A stretch of DNA of 64,000 bases, from contig NZ_QVNU01000006.1 of the NCBI RefSeq assembly GCF_003545715.1, positions 310,001 through 374,000 on the forward strand. Reading direction: 5' to 3'. Every line of letters starts with the position of its first letter. The first letter of the stretch is position 1. Made by a program: the position numbers and the translations under genes. This stretch comes from Taibaiella koreensis (GTDB lineage Bacteria > Bacteroidota > Bacteroidia > Chitinophagales > Chitinophagaceae). The notes beneath the pieces are model-generated. The model was not told the origin of the DNA and ran no database searches. It saw only the letters and a program-made list of their open reading frames with translations. This document shows positions 63,040 through 64,000 of the stretch, one piece after another.

Positions 63040-64000
63040 TTATTCAGCCCAGGGATCAAGCACAACCTTAACGCAGTTATCCTCTTTGTTTTTAAACATG
63101 GCGTAGCCGTCTGCTATCCTGGTCAGCGGCAGCCTGTGTGTGATGATATCATTAAGTTTCACTTTTCCTTCCTGTACATAGCCCAACAGTTTATCGATAT
63201 GCTTGTGCGCCGGAGCCTGCCCGCCTTTCATGATGATCCCTTTATCAAAGAACTGGCCCAGCGGAAAATTGTCATAGGTAGTAGGATAGACACCCAGCAC
63301 CGAAACAATACCACCTCGCCGGACCGCACTCATACAGGCTTCTATTACCTTAGGCGATCCCTTCTCCATATGAATCACTGCTTTTGCGCGATCGAGGAAC
63401 GAACGATCGGGTTCAAAACCTACGGCTTCGATGCACACATCTGCGCCGCGGCCGCCGGTAAGGCTCCGTATTTGTTCTACTACGTCCTTTGCCGTGTTGC
63501 CTTCCCAAAGGATGGTGTCACATTCAGCGGCGTTCCTTGCCATATCAAGCCGATAGGCCAGCGTATCGACGACAATGACGCGACCTGCATTCCGAAGCCG
63601 CGCGCTCTTTGCGGCCATGATCCCTACCGGCCCCGCTCCGAAAATAGCTACCGTTTCCCCACCTTTTATTTCTCCCCAGTCGACCCCGGTATATCCTGTG
63701 GGAAAGATGTCGGTAAGGAACAGCACTTGCTCATCAGTCAATCCATCCGGCACTTTGCGCGGGCCTACATCTGCGTAAGGGACCCGCACATACTGCGCCT
63801 GACCGCCATCGTAGCCACCGTACAAATCGGTATAACCGAAAAGTGCGCCGCCTTTCTCGGTCAGTAATCCACCTTCTGGGCCGTAATGTTCCGGATTGCT
63901 CTCTTCACATTGACCTGGCAGATGATGAGTACAAAAGAAGCAGTGGCCACAGGCAATAGGAAAGGGTACGACAACGCGATCGCCCTTCTTAAGATGAGTT
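63040..64000 (-). CDS. Zinc-dependent alcohol/formaldehyde dehydrogenase, 5' end outside window
   Basis: The frame is open to the window edge, so the N terminus with the catalytic Zn ligand is missing. The structural zinc Cys cluster (ACGHCFFCTHHLPGQCEESN) is visible, then GYTDLYGGYDGGQAQYVRVPYAD, the NAD-binding IFGAGPVGIMAAKSARLR, and TGGRGADVCIEAVGFE. This is the layout of glutathione-independent formaldehyde dehydrogenase-like enzymes of the MDR superfamily. An internal Met at 63825 is not the true start, since homologous sequence continues upstream. Confidence 0.92.
   Translation of the reverse strand, partial: THLKKGDRVVVPFPIACGHCFFCTHHLPGQCEESNPEHYGPEGGLLTEKGGALFGYTDLYGGYDGGQAQYVRVPYADVGPRKVPDGLTDEQVLFLTDIFPTGYTGVDWGEIKGGETVAIFGAGPVGIMAAKSARLRNAGRVIVVDTLAYRLDMARNAAECDTILWEGNTAKDVVEQIRSLTGGRGADVCIEAVGFEPDRSFLDRAKAVIHMEKGSPKVIEACMSAVRRGGIVSVLGVYPTTYDNFPLGQFFDKGIIMKGGQAPAHKHIDKLLGYVQEGKVKLNDIITHRLPLTRIADGYAMFKNKEDNCVKVVLDPWAE

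Noticed and set aside
1-64000. CRISPR array
   Set aside because: No regularly spaced short repeats and no cas genes were seen anywhere in the window.

Overview
The window looks like a chromosomal segment of a Bacteroidota bacterium, most likely Chitinophagaceae or a close relative. The evidence is promoters with the TAnnTTTG -7 box, few Shine-Dalgarno sites, type IX secretion style C-terminal sorting domains, an EGF-like lipoprotein, Bacteroidota-type integrase and phage-type recombinases, and a lanthipeptide-like leader typical of the phylum. No rRNA is present, and species cannot be assigned from the sequence alone.

Layout. (1) 1-17.8 kb is ordinary, GC-richer core genome: secreted proteins, a lytic transglycosylase, VanZ, a TPR protein, RsmI, PurS, PssA, a Bax-inhibitor-1 protein, an L,D-transpeptidase, an AraC regulator, a T9SS-sorted DNRLRE protein, a flippase, an ABC ATPase, a DUF58 protein and RlmH. 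It closes with tRNA-Arg(ACG). (2) 18.0-18.4 kb carries an orphan lanthipeptide-like precursor. (3) 18.7-51.3 kb is an AT-richer defence island. (4) 51.3-64 kb returns to a stress and metabolic gene set: PQQ sugar dehydrogenase, pyrophosphatase and DUF421 (both frameshifted), SDRs, FAD-Rieske oxidoreductase, YciE/DUF892, CinA, low-affinity iron permease, catalase and zinc alcohol dehydrogenase.

The defence island has four blocks. Block A (19.0-33.2 kb) is a tyrosine recombinase next to a tight three-gene operon, reading leftwards: a DUF1998 DEAD/DEAH helicase, a SNF2-type helicase and an Eco57I-like N6-adenine methyltransferase. This resembles a DISARM or Druantia type system. A promoterless, headless copy of the methyltransferase C-terminal (target-recognition) region lies tail to tail with the methyltransferase, and both copies are bounded by a perfect 34-bp inverted repeat in the same reading frame. 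Inversion of this 2.2-kb segment would swap the methyltransferase specificity region. This phase-variable, DISARM-like modification system is the most striking find in the window. Block B (33.4-38.2 kb) is a UPF1-like SF1 helicase and a large serine recombinase interrupted by one in-frame TGA. Block C (38.8-46.1 kb) is a catalytically dead long Argonaute overlapping a PD-(D/E)XK nuclease gene, as in long-B pAgo abortive-infection pairs, followed by a second UPF1-like helicase paralogous to the first. Block D (46.7-51.3 kb) is an Avs-like STAND NTPase with an Mrr-type nuclease domain at its N terminus.

Mobility marks include tRNA T-arm-like fragments with hairpins near 18.7 and 38.5 kb, a decayed unidentified gene at 42.6-43.2 kb, and a diverged ~140-bp direct repeat at 46.1 and 55.2 kb that brackets block D and part of the stress cluster. 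Several genes at 52.9-59.1 kb carry frameshifts. Two of these are in homopolymers, so sequencing error has to be weighed against true decay.
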